From positions 1 to 26,473 of the IMG/VR virus record IMGVR_UViG_3300024256_000051: DNA of 26,473 nt; one strand, 5' to 3'. The notes beneath the pieces were generated by a model, which had not been told where the DNA came from, did not search any database, and saw nothing but the letters and a program-made list of their open reading frames with translations. The position numbers and the translations under genes were made by a program. Each line of letters opens with the position of its first letter. The first letter of the stretch is position 1. This document shows positions 15,637 to 22,782 of this stretch, piece after piece. The DNA is from a virus.

Positions 15637-16671
15637 TTACCTCAAATGTTTGTTTACTATTTTAACTGCCTCTAAAGCATGTTTTCGTGTTTGCTTTATC
15701 ATTTCAAATGACTCTGGCGTTTCTGCTTTCTTAAATTTTGAATTCGATAATTGTTTCTTTGTTTGTTTTGCGTAATTACTTCTAACATTCTTTATGAATT
15801 CCTTTGAGTTTTTCATATTACTCAATCCACCTTTACCAAGAACTCCATTTTGTTCTAATGTCTTTGCCATTCCTATAATTCCAATACAGAAACTTTTTAT
15901 GGATACATTTTCGGTATCTATTCCCTTATACTTAATAAGTAGTGGGTCAATCTTTATTTCTTTAATATTTATTTTTGGGTCGTTTAGTTTAACTAAAAAA
16001 CGAGTTGCGTGATACATAAACTTACCAATATCTGTTGAAATTAACTTAAACTCTATTCCTTTTCTATTTCTTGACGTAACTAAAATGTTATTCTTGAATC
16101 TTCCCAAAACACCCTCTGTTCCAAATGACATTGTTACTGTATTTCCAAGAGCACTATATAAATTTCCAATAGTAAACCCCTTTAATCCATATTGTGGCTT
16201 ATATCTTCCACTCATCCAGTCTGTATATGGTTTGAATGTCAATATCAAATCAACTTGACTATAAACTTCCTCTCCCAAATTGAAAATTACTGAATTTCCT
16301 TTGGTGTGTAATGTATCAGTAATCTCTACGTTTTTTGGAGCCTTTGTTTTTACATAAGTAAGAAAAGTTTCAAGATATTTTCGTCTTATTGCATTTTCCT
16401 TCTTTCTAAAATCTTTTTGGTCTATAACTGAAATTGGTATTTCTACCAACATATCAATATCACCATATATTTTATCAACTTTATGTTTCAAATCATGCTT
16501 ATAGTAACTTGTAGATCCAACTGGAGTTAATTTACCAAGTGGTTGTAGTCCACTCGTTTTCAAAAAAACATTAAAATTTTTAACAAACCTCTCAAACTCT
16601 TTTACTGACGCCTTCACTATCATTGGAGTTAATTTAGTTTTCTGGGTTTTTACTGTTTCCCATCCGCCCAT
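15637..16671 (-). CDS. Polymerase-beta superfamily nucleotidyltransferase
   Basis: A 344-residue protein with the nucleotidyltransferase signature: VGSTSYY (Gly52-Ser53), YGDIDMLVEI (Asp71, Asp73) and SQVDLILTF (Asp141), i.e. hG[GS], Dx[DE] and the third carboxylate that together bind two metals and the NTP. Enzymes of this fold add nucleotides to RNA ends (CCA-adding, poly(A)), proteins or small molecules. The substrate cannot be read here. The C-terminal half is helical and ends in a lysine-rich segment. It lacks the capsid-targeting leader that its relative directly upstream (16675-17574) has. It abuts that gene with three bases between. RNA 3'-end metabolism is suggested by the ligase next door. 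Confidence 0.82.
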   Translation of the reverse strand: MGGWETVKTQKTKLTPMIVKASVKEFERFVKNFNVFLKTSGLQPLGKLTPVGSTSYYKHDLKHKVDKIYGDIDMLVEIPISVIDQKDFRKKENAIRRKYLETFLTYVKTKAPKNVEITDTLHTKGNSVIFNLGEEVYSQVDLILTFKPYTDWMSGRYKPQYGLKGFTIGNLYSALGNTVTMSFGTEGVLGRFKNNILVTSRNRKGIEFKLISTDIGKFMYHATRFLVKLNDPKINIKEIKIDPLLIKYKGIDTENVSIKSFCIGIIGMAKTLEQNGVLGKGGLSNMKNSKEFIKNVRSNYAKQTKKQLSNSKFKKAETPESFEMIKQTRKHALEAVKIVNKHLR

Positions 16672-16674
16672 TTT

Positions 16675-17574
16675 TTATAACTCCTTTGGAATTGGGAATT
16701 TATATCTTGTTAGTGTAGTTTTGTATGCATCAAATATTTTCCTATTCAACTTTTTAAATAAAAAGTCCTTTGACTTCATCAACTTATATAATTTTTCAAA
16801 TGAATCAATATCTTTAAACGTGCGTTTTGATCCGAATAAAAATTTTGCTAACTTATCCATATCCCCAATTACTTTTCTTATTTTTAGTTTAACTCGTTTT
16901 CCCTTTTCGTTTGTGGTAAAATCAACTAACTCTACACCATTTTTCCAATTCATTTGAAATTTTCTCTTAACGTCAGGATCTTTTGTTTTTAATATCGTTT
17001 GAGAAAAAATATCTGCAATTAATAAATTACGATATACTGCTTTGTATTTACTTCTATAATCTGATGCAGAAAGTGCTTTTTTCATGAATTCTAAATCACC
17101 AATCATAACATCAATCTGAACATATCCAGGATCACCTAAATCATTTCCATCTTTATCTACAGCGTTTAGTTGAGTACCACTTTTATCTACAAGTGGGGTG
17201 ATGAAGTGAGCCTGTTTTAATCCCTTATTAATTTTATGATCCTTAATTTTAGTTCTACCTAAAAACTTATCTAACTCTCCCCAAAATTCAGTTGCTTCAC
17301 CGTTAAACTTCATAATTTTAGCCATGACTGATACATCTACTGCAATATCAATATCCCCTAAAAATGGTTTTTTATAGTTTCCTATGATTGTGTATTTTAA
17401 TTTTTTTAGACCAGCATCTACGAGAGATTTTTTGATTGTAGCATCCAGATGTTCACTTGGGACTACTGAATTTACATCACTAAAAACATTACCACCTTCA
17501 AGTAATAAACGTTTAAAATGTCTCTTTATTTCTTCTCGTATTAATTTTCTTACACTATTTTCCGTTATCATCAA
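16675..17574 (-). CDS. Leader-bearing nucleotidyltransferase (polymerase-beta superfamily)
   Basis: A 299-residue protein. Its N-terminus is a long-type leader (ENSVRKLIREEIKRHFKRLL, then LE before GGN; predicted cut after Glu26). The catalytic pattern is IIGNYKKPF (Gly65), LGDIDIAVDV (Asp74, Asp76) and VQIDVMIGD (Asp155), matching the same superfamily as the next gene downstream. The remainder contains helices and a basic C-terminus (FDAYKTTLTRYKFPIPKEL). The Gly-Asn in place of the usual Gly-Ser in the first motif is a mild deviation. Given its leader, this copy is predicted to be packaged in the head, the other not. The substrate is unknown, plausibly an RNA 3' end. Confidence 0.82.
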   Translation of the reverse strand: MMITENSVRKLIREEIKRHFKRLLLEGGNVFSDVNSVVPSEHLDATIKKSLVDAGLKKLKYTIIGNYKKPFLGDIDIAVDVSVMAKIMKFNGEATEFWGELDKFLGRTKIKDHKINKGLKQAHFITPLVDKSGTQLNAVDKDGNDLGDPGYVQIDVMIGDLEFMKKALSASDYRSKYKAVYRNLLIADIFSQTILKTKDPDVKRKFQMNWKNGVELVDFTTNEKGKRVKLKIRKVIGDMDKLAKFLFGSKRTFKDIDSFEKLYKLMKSKDFLFKKLNRKIFDAYKTTLTRYKFPIPKEL

Positions 17575-17582
17575 TTCTCTCC

Positions 17583-19286
17583 CTAATCTACATTACGGTC
17601 TAAATACATTTGAGATACAACTTCTGGAGTATTTTTCTTTAATAAGTTTTTCATATTCTTAATTCTATTAATTGTCAATATTATACTTTTTCGTGTATCT
17701 TCACGTTTCTTTGGAATGGTTACTAATTCATCACCATCACTTTTAAATTCAGCGGCTATTGATTTAACACTTGCTTCAAGTTTAACCAAATAACCTTCAA
17801 GTCCAGTTGGGTCTACCTTAATGCGTTTAACCAACTCTTTTTCTGCGTTCTGTAAATCATTCATGTATTTCCAATTGCGTTCTTTACGAGCAGTAAACTG
17901 ATTTTTATCTACTATCTTGACCACATTTCCATCAGGAACATATAATACAAGTCCTTCATCTTCTTCACCAAATGCACGTTGAAAATCTACTTTCAATACT
18001 TTACCTTTCATCTTTTTACCAATCAAATTTGCTATTCTCTGTATTTGATATTTGATTTTTTTATGGTGTGGTTTTCTTGCTGGGGTATTTAATAAATTTC
18101 CATATTTTTCAATCATCTTACTTAACAAAATTTCATAACTTTCTTCAAAATGAACTTGTTTTAAATTTACTTTTGGATTTGAAAAGAATTTAATGGTAGT
18201 TTTCTTATTTGCTTCTTTAGCAAATACATCGTGAAATGCTATTGGAGTTTCTACACCATCAACTATTATTTTAAATAATACTACTATACCATCACCAATT
18301 TTTTCTGGATCATATAATACTATATTGTAATCCCATGATGGTATTGCCTCACATTCAATAGATATGTTTTTAGTATTACCTTCAATGCCAAATTTCTTTG
18401 CATATTTATCTACTATTTTCTTATATGGAATTTTCTTTAATAATTTATGATACTTTACGAAATCTTCATAAAAATATAATGAAGGATAATCTTTTTCGTG
18501 TTTAACAGTTTTAGTTTTTGATCCTGAATAAAACCCTCCACCCCTTATTCCAAATTGGAAAAAGTGACCATCTACCTTTTCATTAACTTCAAATTTTGTA
18601 TTGTCGGCATTCCACAGTTTTAAGAAGTTTAATAAATCCTTTGGTTTCATATCCTCTATATGTTTAATACCTTCTGTTAAAACTCCCTCTGTGATACCAA
18701 ATTTCGTCTTAAAGATACCATATACGGACTTATTAACTTTACCGTATAGAGTTTTAAATGCATCCTTTGGATTATCACCTTTGAATGCATTTCTAACAAC
18801 AGTTCCACTAATAGTTTTTCCATCAATTTTCATTTGAAGTTGTGGGACAGTAATTACATATCCTTTTGTTTCAAAACTTTCCATATCTTTACCTGTATAT
18901 GGGTTATAATACTTTCCACTTAATCTACCAGCATCCTTTTCACCGAGACCAACTACCAACGCAGTAGTTTTCTCATCAAACTTAGACTTTATCTCTACAG
19001 TATTATATGGATTTTTAACTTGAATGATGTTAGATTTTGGAACTTTAAACATTTTAGATATTATAGCTTCTTTTTCCTTAAAATCAAATGGTGATTTACC
19101 ATCAGTTTTATTTGAAGTTCCTATAAATACATTTTTCTTACCGAATTTTTTAACTAAGAATTCGTATGCGTGATGATGTCCTTTATGATATGGTTGGAAT
19201 CTACCGGAGTATACTGCTATGGTTTTTTTTATTTCACCAGTATCTTCCAATAATTCTTGTATTAACTGTGTTGCTAATTTACTCAT
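17583..19286 (-). CDS. Leader-bearing fusion: NMNAT-like nucleotidylyltransferase + RNA/DNA ligase
   Basis: A 567-residue, two-enzyme protein. The leader MSKLATQLIQELLE is predicted to be cut after Glu14. Domain 1 (about 20-195) is a HxGH-type nucleotidylyltransferase: SGRFQPYHKGHHHA (His34, His37) and the late KTISGTVVRNAF motif, as in NadM/NMN adenylyltransferases. Domain 2 (about 206-500) is a nucleotidyl-transferring ligase: motif I EKVDGHFFQFG (lysine 237 as AMP acceptor), ISIECEAIP, motif IV EGLVLYV (444-450) and motif V VVKIVDK (455-461). The linker reads ITE then GVLTE then GI (198-206), two further (I/L)-x-E sites, so the head protease could split it into two enzymes. An RNA-ligase role is favoured by the adjacent phosphatase, kinase and nucleotidyltransferases. 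Confidence 0.85.
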   Translation of the reverse strand: MSKLATQLIQELLEDTGEIKKTIAVYSGRFQPYHKGHHHAYEFLVKKFGKKNVFIGTSNKTDGKSPFDFKEKEAIISKMFKVPKSNIIQVKNPYNTVEIKSKFDEKTTALVVGLGEKDAGRLSGKYYNPYTGKDMESFETKGYVITVPQLQMKIDGKTISGTVVRNAFKGDNPKDAFKTLYGKVNKSVYGIFKTKFGITEGVLTEGIKHIEDMKPKDLLNFLKLWNADNTKFEVNEKVDGHFFQFGIRGGGFYSGSKTKTVKHEKDYPSLYFYEDFVKYHKLLKKIPYKKIVDKYAKKFGIEGNTKNISIECEAIPSWDYNIVLYDPEKIGDGIVVLFKIIVDGVETPIAFHDVFAKEANKKTTIKFFSNPKVNLKQVHFEESYEILLSKMIEKYGNLLNTPARKPHHKKIKYQIQRIANLIGKKMKGKVLKVDFQRAFGEEDEGLVLYVPDGNVVKIVDKNQFTARKERNWKYMNDLQNAEKELVKRIKVDPTGLEGYLVKLEASVKSIAAEFKSDGDELVTIPKKREDTRKSIILTINRIKNMKNLLKKNTPEVVSQMYLDRNVD

Positions 19287-19435
19287 CTTCGTCCACCTTT
19301 ATCAAAGTCCTTTGAAAACTTCTGTAATTTACCAAATGCTCTAAACTTTTTCATTTTCTCTTGTTTACTCCATTTCATTTTATCAAATACTTTCATTCTC
19401 TCCGTTAGTGGAAGTAGTGATGACAATTTAATCAT
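19283..19435 (-). CDS. 50-residue leader-bearing mini-protein
   Basis: A small ORF in the gap between the HAD phosphatase and the ligase fusion. It starts ATG at 19435, overlapping the upstream stop by 8 bases, and ends with a TGA that overlaps the ATG of the ligase. The product opens with MIKLSSLLPLTE, a short-type leader ending L-T-E, and the rest is a basic helical peptide (MKVFDKMKWSKQEKMKKFRA, then a lysine/glycine tail). Perfect overlaps on both sides and the leader support it as a real gene. Predicted to be packaged as a peptide of about 38 residues. Function unknown. Confidence 0.75.
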   Translation of the reverse strand: MIKLSSLLPLTERMKVFDKMKWSKQEKMKKFRAFGKLQKFSKDFDKGGRR

Positions 19436-19952
19436 ATTTTACCAACTGTGACTTCATTTTTATATGTGGATATTTCCGTTTTAATTTCTTTACTGCATTT
19501 ACATTTTTATTGGAATCATCGAAAAATGCTATATCATCGTATCCTTTTTTGATTTGGCCTTCTACCCAATCCGCTTTCTTTTGTGGATTTGCATCTGCAA
19601 GTGCTACTACAAATACATCTCCGTGGCCACTATCCTTAAAAAATTGTCTGACTGGTTTATATTTTGATCTGGCTGTAAGTATAGTTAGACGACGATTTCC
19701 AACTGCACTATGTATTCTCTTAAATACCTTAAACATACTTTTTATTTTTTTAGGGTCTATTACTTTATCAAATTCTGAAAAATCTATTTCATCACCTGGT
19801 TCTGGTTTATATACTGCGTATAGTCCTGGTGTCATTGTTATTTTCTTTCCATTACGCATTAAATAAACTTTAGAATTAGATTTTACTAGTGTATCATCAA
19901 AATCAAATACTCGGAGTTTTTTTTCTATTAATAAATCTTTAAGTTTTATCAC
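19428..19952 (-). CDS. Leader-bearing HAD-superfamily phosphatase
   Basis: A 174-residue protein with GTG start. The leader is MIKLKDLLIE, predicted cut after residue 10. HAD motifs are complete: motif I VFDFDDTLV (Asp17 nucleophile, Asp19), motif II LTAR (Thr93), a lysine in PQKKADW (125/126) and motif IV FFDDSNKN (Asp145, Asp146). It is a compact phosphatase with no large cap. Members of this type in T4-like phages remove phosphates from nucleic-acid ends or nucleotides, and together with the kinase and ligase genes nearby a 3'-end-healing role like that of T4 Pnk phosphatase is a reasonable guess. The exact substrate cannot be read from sequence. Confidence 0.85.
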   Translation of the reverse strand: MIKLKDLLIEKKLRVFDFDDTLVKSNSKVYLMRNGKKITMTPGLYAVYKPEPGDEIDFSEFDKVIDPKKIKSMFKVFKRIHSAVGNRRLTILTARSKYKPVRQFFKDSGHGDVFVVALADANPQKKADWVEGQIKKGYDDIAFFDDSNKNVNAVKKLKRKYPHIKMKSQLVKYD

Positions 19953-20043
19953 TACCTAATTCCATCACATAATATAGTATTACAAACACCACCGCACTCA
20001 ATAATAAAAAATCAAATTTTGCTACTATGAAATCACTAAACAT
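19939..20043 (-). CDS. 34-residue membrane mini-protein
   Basis: A small ORF with ATG at 20043 (TAATG overlap with the upstream stop), ending 19939, which overlaps the GTG start of the HAD gene. It codes MFSDFIVAKFDFLLLSAVVF followed by VILYYVMELGSDKT, i.e. one hydrophobic span with a short charged tail. No leader of the capsid type. Supported by exact overlaps on both sides and by otherwise unexplained space. Possibly a small membrane effector. Confidence 0.6.
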   Translation of the reverse strand: MFSDFIVAKFDFLLLSAVVFVILYYVMELGSDKT

Positions 20044-20315
20044 TACTTATCTAGCTTCCAACGTTTATCTGCTATTTTCTTCATACTTTTAAGAATAGTT
20101 TCTAATGCAACTACACTCTGATAATTATGTTTCCAATTTGGTTTAACAAAATCTTTATTTGTCCTGTTGGCCGTATTAAATATTTTATTAGCATGACCAA
20201 GAACTGTTTTAGCATATATTCTAAATTTTTTAGTTAGTTCTTCCCTTCCACTTTCACTAATAATCTCTCTAATCTTTTTTCGTAATACTCGTTCTTGTAA
20301 TTCATCTTTTGCCAT
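20043..20315 (-). CDS. Small leader-bearing protein
   Basis: The frame is open from a TTG at 20405, but a GGGAG ribosome site sits just before three consecutive ATGs (20321, 20318, 20315). The third has the best spacing (about 6 bases), so I place the start at 20315. The product is 90 residues: MAKDELQERVLRKKIREI then ISE before SGREEL, a long-type leader variant with cut at about residue 21. The mature part is basic and helical (TKKFRIYAKTVLGHANKIFN, then WKHNYQSVVALETILKSM). The 74 bases upstream (20316-20389) hold nothing else I can support. Function unknown. Confidence 0.65.
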   Translation of the reverse strand: MAKDELQERVLRKKIREIISESGREELTKKFRIYAKTVLGHANKIFNTANRTNKDFVKPNWKHNYQSVVALETILKSMKKIADKRWKLDK

Positions 20316-20389
20316 CATCATCTCCCGTTTAGATATTTTAACTTTTTGTTTTCCGATTTCTCTCGGTTTGTCTATGTGAAATTGTGCTA

Positions 20390-20626
20390 TTATTTTATAT
20401 CCCAAGTTTTAATAGATTTTAAAACATAAGTAAGCGTTCCAACCTCATAATTAAATGCCTTTGCTAATTTATCATTTTTAAGATGTAAAATCATTGAGTA
20501 TTTCTTAAATGTTTCTATTGAAGATTTAAGTGTTTTTACTATAGCCATTTTATTTCCAGCACCTGCATATTCATTCAAAAGTTCTTCTCTGATGAGTTCT
20601 CTTAGTTGTGTTTTAGTTATTTTCAT
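20390..20626 (-). CDS. Small leader-bearing protein, predicted capsid-targeted
   Basis: A 78-residue protein starting with the archetypal long leader MKITKTQLRELIREELLNE, predicted cut after Glu19 before YAGAG. The mature peptide of about 59 residues is helical (MAIVKTLKSSIETFKKYSMI, then LAKAFNYEVGTLTYVLKSIK). The ribosome site GGAG is eight bases upstream. No family known. Confidence 0.8.
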   Translation of the reverse strand: MKITKTQLRELIREELLNEYAGAGNKMAIVKTLKSSIETFKKYSMILHLKNDKLAKAFNYEVGTLTYVLKSIKTWDIK

Positions 20627-20648
20627 TTTATTTCTCCATTAAAGTGTA

Positions 20649-20909
20649 TCACTCAAATTTCATTGGTTCTTGTGCCACTTTGTCTGCAAGTGTACCTATA
20701 CCAAAACTGACCTGGGATAAAAGTTCAAGCCAAGAATCCAAATTTTCCTTTCCTTTTATTGAAGATTTTACCTCTTTGATAGCCTTACCCAACATCTTTT
20801 CATAAACCAGTAAATGTTTTAATAATTCCTTTTTCCTCGTTGGGTCATCCCACCCCTCATTTAACTCTTCCCGAATCATTTCTTTTAATTGTGTTTTAGT
20901 TATTTTCAT
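20649..20909 (-). CDS. Small leader-bearing protein, predicted capsid-targeted
   Basis: The ATG at 20909 is chosen over one at 20924 because GGAGG lies eight bases before it, formed by the end of the upstream gene. The product is 86 residues: MKITKTQLKEMIREELNE, predicted cut after Glu18 before GWDD. The mature peptide is an amphipathic helical domain (ELLKHLLVYEKMLGKAIKEV, then LDSWLELLSQVSFGIGTLAD). The coding start is nearly identical at DNA level to those at 20626 and 22166. Function unknown. Confidence 0.82.
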   Translation of the reverse strand: MKITKTQLKEMIREELNEGWDDPTRKKELLKHLLVYEKMLGKAIKEVKSSIKGKENLDSWLELLSQVSFGIGTLADKVAQEPMKFE

Positions 20910-20913
20910 TCTA

Positions 20914-21195
20914 CTATCCTCCAAACCTACTGTTTTTCCACATCAACTTCTGCAATCTTTCATACTCACGTTGTTGTTCTGGTGATATTTTAATTGTTTT
21001 CAATGGCCCAAATATTCTTTGTTTTCTACTGTTTTGTTTATAAACATCATCCATCTTCTTTTCATCTTTATCTACTGCAATTACTTTTTTAAGGTTGCTA
21101 CTTACCACTATCCAATATCCAGCCTTTCTCATTTCTTGTGCCTTGTCAATAGTAATGTCTACTTTTTCGTTTAGTAAATCTATTAGTTTAATCAT
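20914..21195 (-). CDS. Small leader-bearing protein, predicted capsid-targeted
   Basis: A 93-residue protein with the short leader MIKLIDLLNE, predicted cut after residue 10 before KVDITID. The mature part has a pattern of short strands and helices (KAQEMRKAGYWIVVSSNLKK, then VIAVDKDEKKMDDVY) and a basic C-terminal helix (EQQREYERLQKLMWKNSRFG). The start overlaps the stop of the ADP-ribosyltransferase-like gene by four bases (ATGA type). No family recognised. Confidence 0.8.
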   Translation of the reverse strand: MIKLIDLLNEKVDITIDKAQEMRKAGYWIVVSSNLKKVIAVDKDEKKMDDVYKQNSRKQRIFGPLKTIKISPEQQREYERLQKLMWKNSRFGG

Positions 21196-21749
21196 TTTAT
21201 ACCCATCAACTCTAATTCTTTTTCCCAGAATAATCCGTATACGGCTAATGCATTGACTTTAACTAACACATTCATTGTGTTTCCAACGTGAAATACTTCT
21301 TGTTCATTTCTTTTTAATCCAACTTCTTTTCCAATCTTACCTAACCACTTATAATTACCAACAAAATTATTATCTATTTTAGTAATAATAATTGATTCTG
21401 GATAATCGGGCTTAGCATTATATTTAGCAAACTTTTGAGCTAAATCAAAATTATATGTAAATGATTGTACTGGTCGTCTTGACCTATACTTCATTTTTAA
21501 AAACAACCATTTGTCATCTCGTTTAGCTATTTTTAGTTTTTTTAAATCTTTTTTAGATATAGCCGTTCCTCTATACACTTCACCACTAATCGGGTTTAAT
21601 TCTTTTGAGTATTTAGATTTTTTTGAATACAAAGATTTAATAGTAGAATCTATTTTAGTAGTTCTTTCACCGCCAGCTTTCATATACTTTTTTAACATTT
21701 CTATTTCAGTATCTAAGTTTTCTGTCAATAAATATTTTAGTTTGATCAT
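21192..21749 (-). CDS. Leader-bearing ADP-ribosyltransferase-like protein (R-S-E type)
   Basis: A 185-residue protein. The leader MIKLKYLLTE is predicted to be cut after residue 10. The C-terminal 130 residues show the arginine-specific ADP-ribosyltransferase pattern: Arg60 in SGEVYRGTAI, the serine motif in RPVQSFTYNFDLAQKFA (Ser96-x-Thr98), and Glu149-x-Glu151 in RNEQEVFHVG, followed by a strand (NVLVKVNAL). Such toxins move ADP-ribose from NAD to a target protein, often on arginine. T4 Alt is an ADP-ribosyltransferase packaged in the head through its own leader and injected to modify host RNA polymerase, and this gene looks like a small functional parallel. Overall similarity to Alt is not visible; the assignment rests on motif order and spacing. 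Confidence 0.7.
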   Translation of the reverse strand: MIKLKYLLTENLDTEIEMLKKYMKAGGERTTKIDSTIKSLYSKKSKYSKELNPISGEVYRGTAISKKDLKKLKIAKRDDKWLFLKMKYRSRRPVQSFTYNFDLAQKFAKYNAKPDYPESIIITKIDNNFVGNYKWLGKIGKEVGLKRNEQEVFHVGNTMNVLVKVNALAVYGLFWEKELELMGIK

Positions 21750-21785
21750 AATTTATCTCCTAATAATAAAAAGCTATGTTTAGTT

Positions 21786-21881
21786 TCAGTTCTTACAATA
21801 TGTACGTACTTTTGCCAATTGCCGTTTTGTAATGATATCCGCATCTAATAATAGGTGCCCTAATTTTGCATCACCATTCAC
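21786..21881 (-). CDS. 31-residue mini-protein resembling an MshEN-type N-terminal motif
   Basis: A small ORF starting GTG at 21881 with a strong AAGGAG site seven bases upstream, ending TGA at 21786. The product is MNGDAKLGHLLLDADIITKR then QLAKVRTYCKN. The LGxLLxxADxITxxQL pattern is that of the N-terminal GspE/PilB (MshEN-like) domain, which is normally followed by a much larger ATPase and binds c-di-GMP in MshE. Here it stands alone and is followed by about 36 bases of non-coding sequence before the next gene. It is either a mini-protein or a remnant. Confidence 0.5.
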   Translation of the reverse strand: MNGDAKLGHLLLDADIITKRQLAKVRTYCKN

Positions 21882-21896
21882 TTTACTTCTCCTTAT

Positions 21897-22166
21897 TTAC
21901 CCCTTTAATAATTCGTGATATAATTTGTCAAGCATAATTTTGGTAAAAGCGTCATATTCACTTAATGCACTTTTAATCAATTTATTTGAAGCACTCGAAT
22001 ATTCTTTTGATTTGGATTTAGCGAACTTTTTTAATTCCTTACCAAAATCTTCAGCTTTATTTCCAATAGCCAAATACTCATCGTCATCATGTGGATGATA
22101 ATAATCATTCTCATTCAAGAGCTCTTCCCGAATCATTTCTTTTAATTGTGTTTTAGATATTTTCAC
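21897..22166 (-). CDS. Small leader-bearing protein, predicted capsid-targeted
   Basis: An 89-residue protein with GTG start at 22166, two bases beyond the upstream stop codon. The long leader MKISKTQLKEMIREELLNE is predicted to be cut after Glu19 before NDYYH. The mature peptide starts with a His/Asp-rich stretch (YYHPHDDDEY), which could bind metal, followed by helices (EDFGKELKKFAKSKSKEYSS, then KLIKSALSEYDAFTKIMLDK). The ribosome site is GGAG, within the end of the upstream gene. Function unknown. Confidence 0.8.
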   Translation of the reverse strand: MKISKTQLKEMIREELLNENDYYHPHDDDEYLAIGNKAEDFGKELKKFAKSKSKEYSSASNKLIKSALSEYDAFTKIMLDKLYHELLKG

Positions 22167-22167
22167 T

Positions 22168-22770
22168 TCATTTCTCCAATGAATTTACAATGTTCATAAT
22201 GCCCTTATTTCGTTTTTGGGCTCCATTATGTGTGGATAATCCCTTTTTACCTGCAAAATTCTTTTCCAATGACTTGACTATTTTTGGGTATGCTATTCCA
22301 CCACCACTTTCGGCCCATTTTCTACTTCCCCTTTCTATTAATTTAGAGGCTTTATTTAATTTCATCGTCATTATCTTGGAAGTCTTTTCATGCCAAAATT
22401 TAACTTCATTATCTTCAATTTGTAATATGACTATTTTACTAATACCATTTAACTCAATCCAATATACAGTTAAGGGGGCAATATACATTGATTCATTTAA
22501 TGTATTTTCTTTAACTAAAATTTTTGATATATACGTTGAAATTCTGAATTTAGTTCCGGCTACAGGGACCAAACCCTTATCTTTAACTTTCTGTGTAATA
22601 TCATATTTACCATTTCCCAATTCTTTAATGAACCAATCACTTTTACCGACTCTACCTTTCCATATTTGTTTTTCTATCATATGTTTAATGGCTCGCTTGT
22701 CGGTAGCGGTAAGGTGTCCGTCTAATACTTTTATCTTTATTTCATTGAGTAGGTCTTTGAGTTTAATCAT
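22168..22770 (-). CDS. Leader-bearing protein with two cleavable modules
   Basis: A 200-residue protein. The leader MIKLKDLLNE is predicted to be cut after residue 10. A first module (about 11-94) is followed by a second site, ENTLNE before SMYIAP (L-N-E), so processing would give two peptides of about 85 and 105 residues. Module 1 contains a beta-rich stretch (GKYDITQKVKDKGLVPVAGT), and module 2 begins with hydrophobic strands (APLTVYWIELNGISKIVILQ) and ends with a basic tail (GAQKRNKGIMNIVNSLEK). No known family. It is part of the leader-bearing run. Confidence 0.8.
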   Translation of the reverse strand: MIKLKDLLNEIKIKVLDGHLTATDKRAIKHMIEKQIWKGRVGKSDWFIKELGNGKYDITQKVKDKGLVPVAGTKFRISTYISKILVKENTLNESMYIAPLTVYWIELNGISKIVILQIEDNEVKFWHEKTSKIMTMKLNKASKLIERGSRKWAESGGGIAYPKIVKSLEKNFAGKKGLSTHNGAQKRNKGIMNIVNSLEK

Positions 22771-22782
22771 AATTTATTCCTA

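Noticed and set aside
20316-20405. N-terminal extension (TTG start at 20405) of the 20043-20315 gene
   Set aside because: It would overlap the upstream gene, starts at TTG without a ribosome site, and hides a strong GGGAG site and the leader-type start at the ATG cluster.
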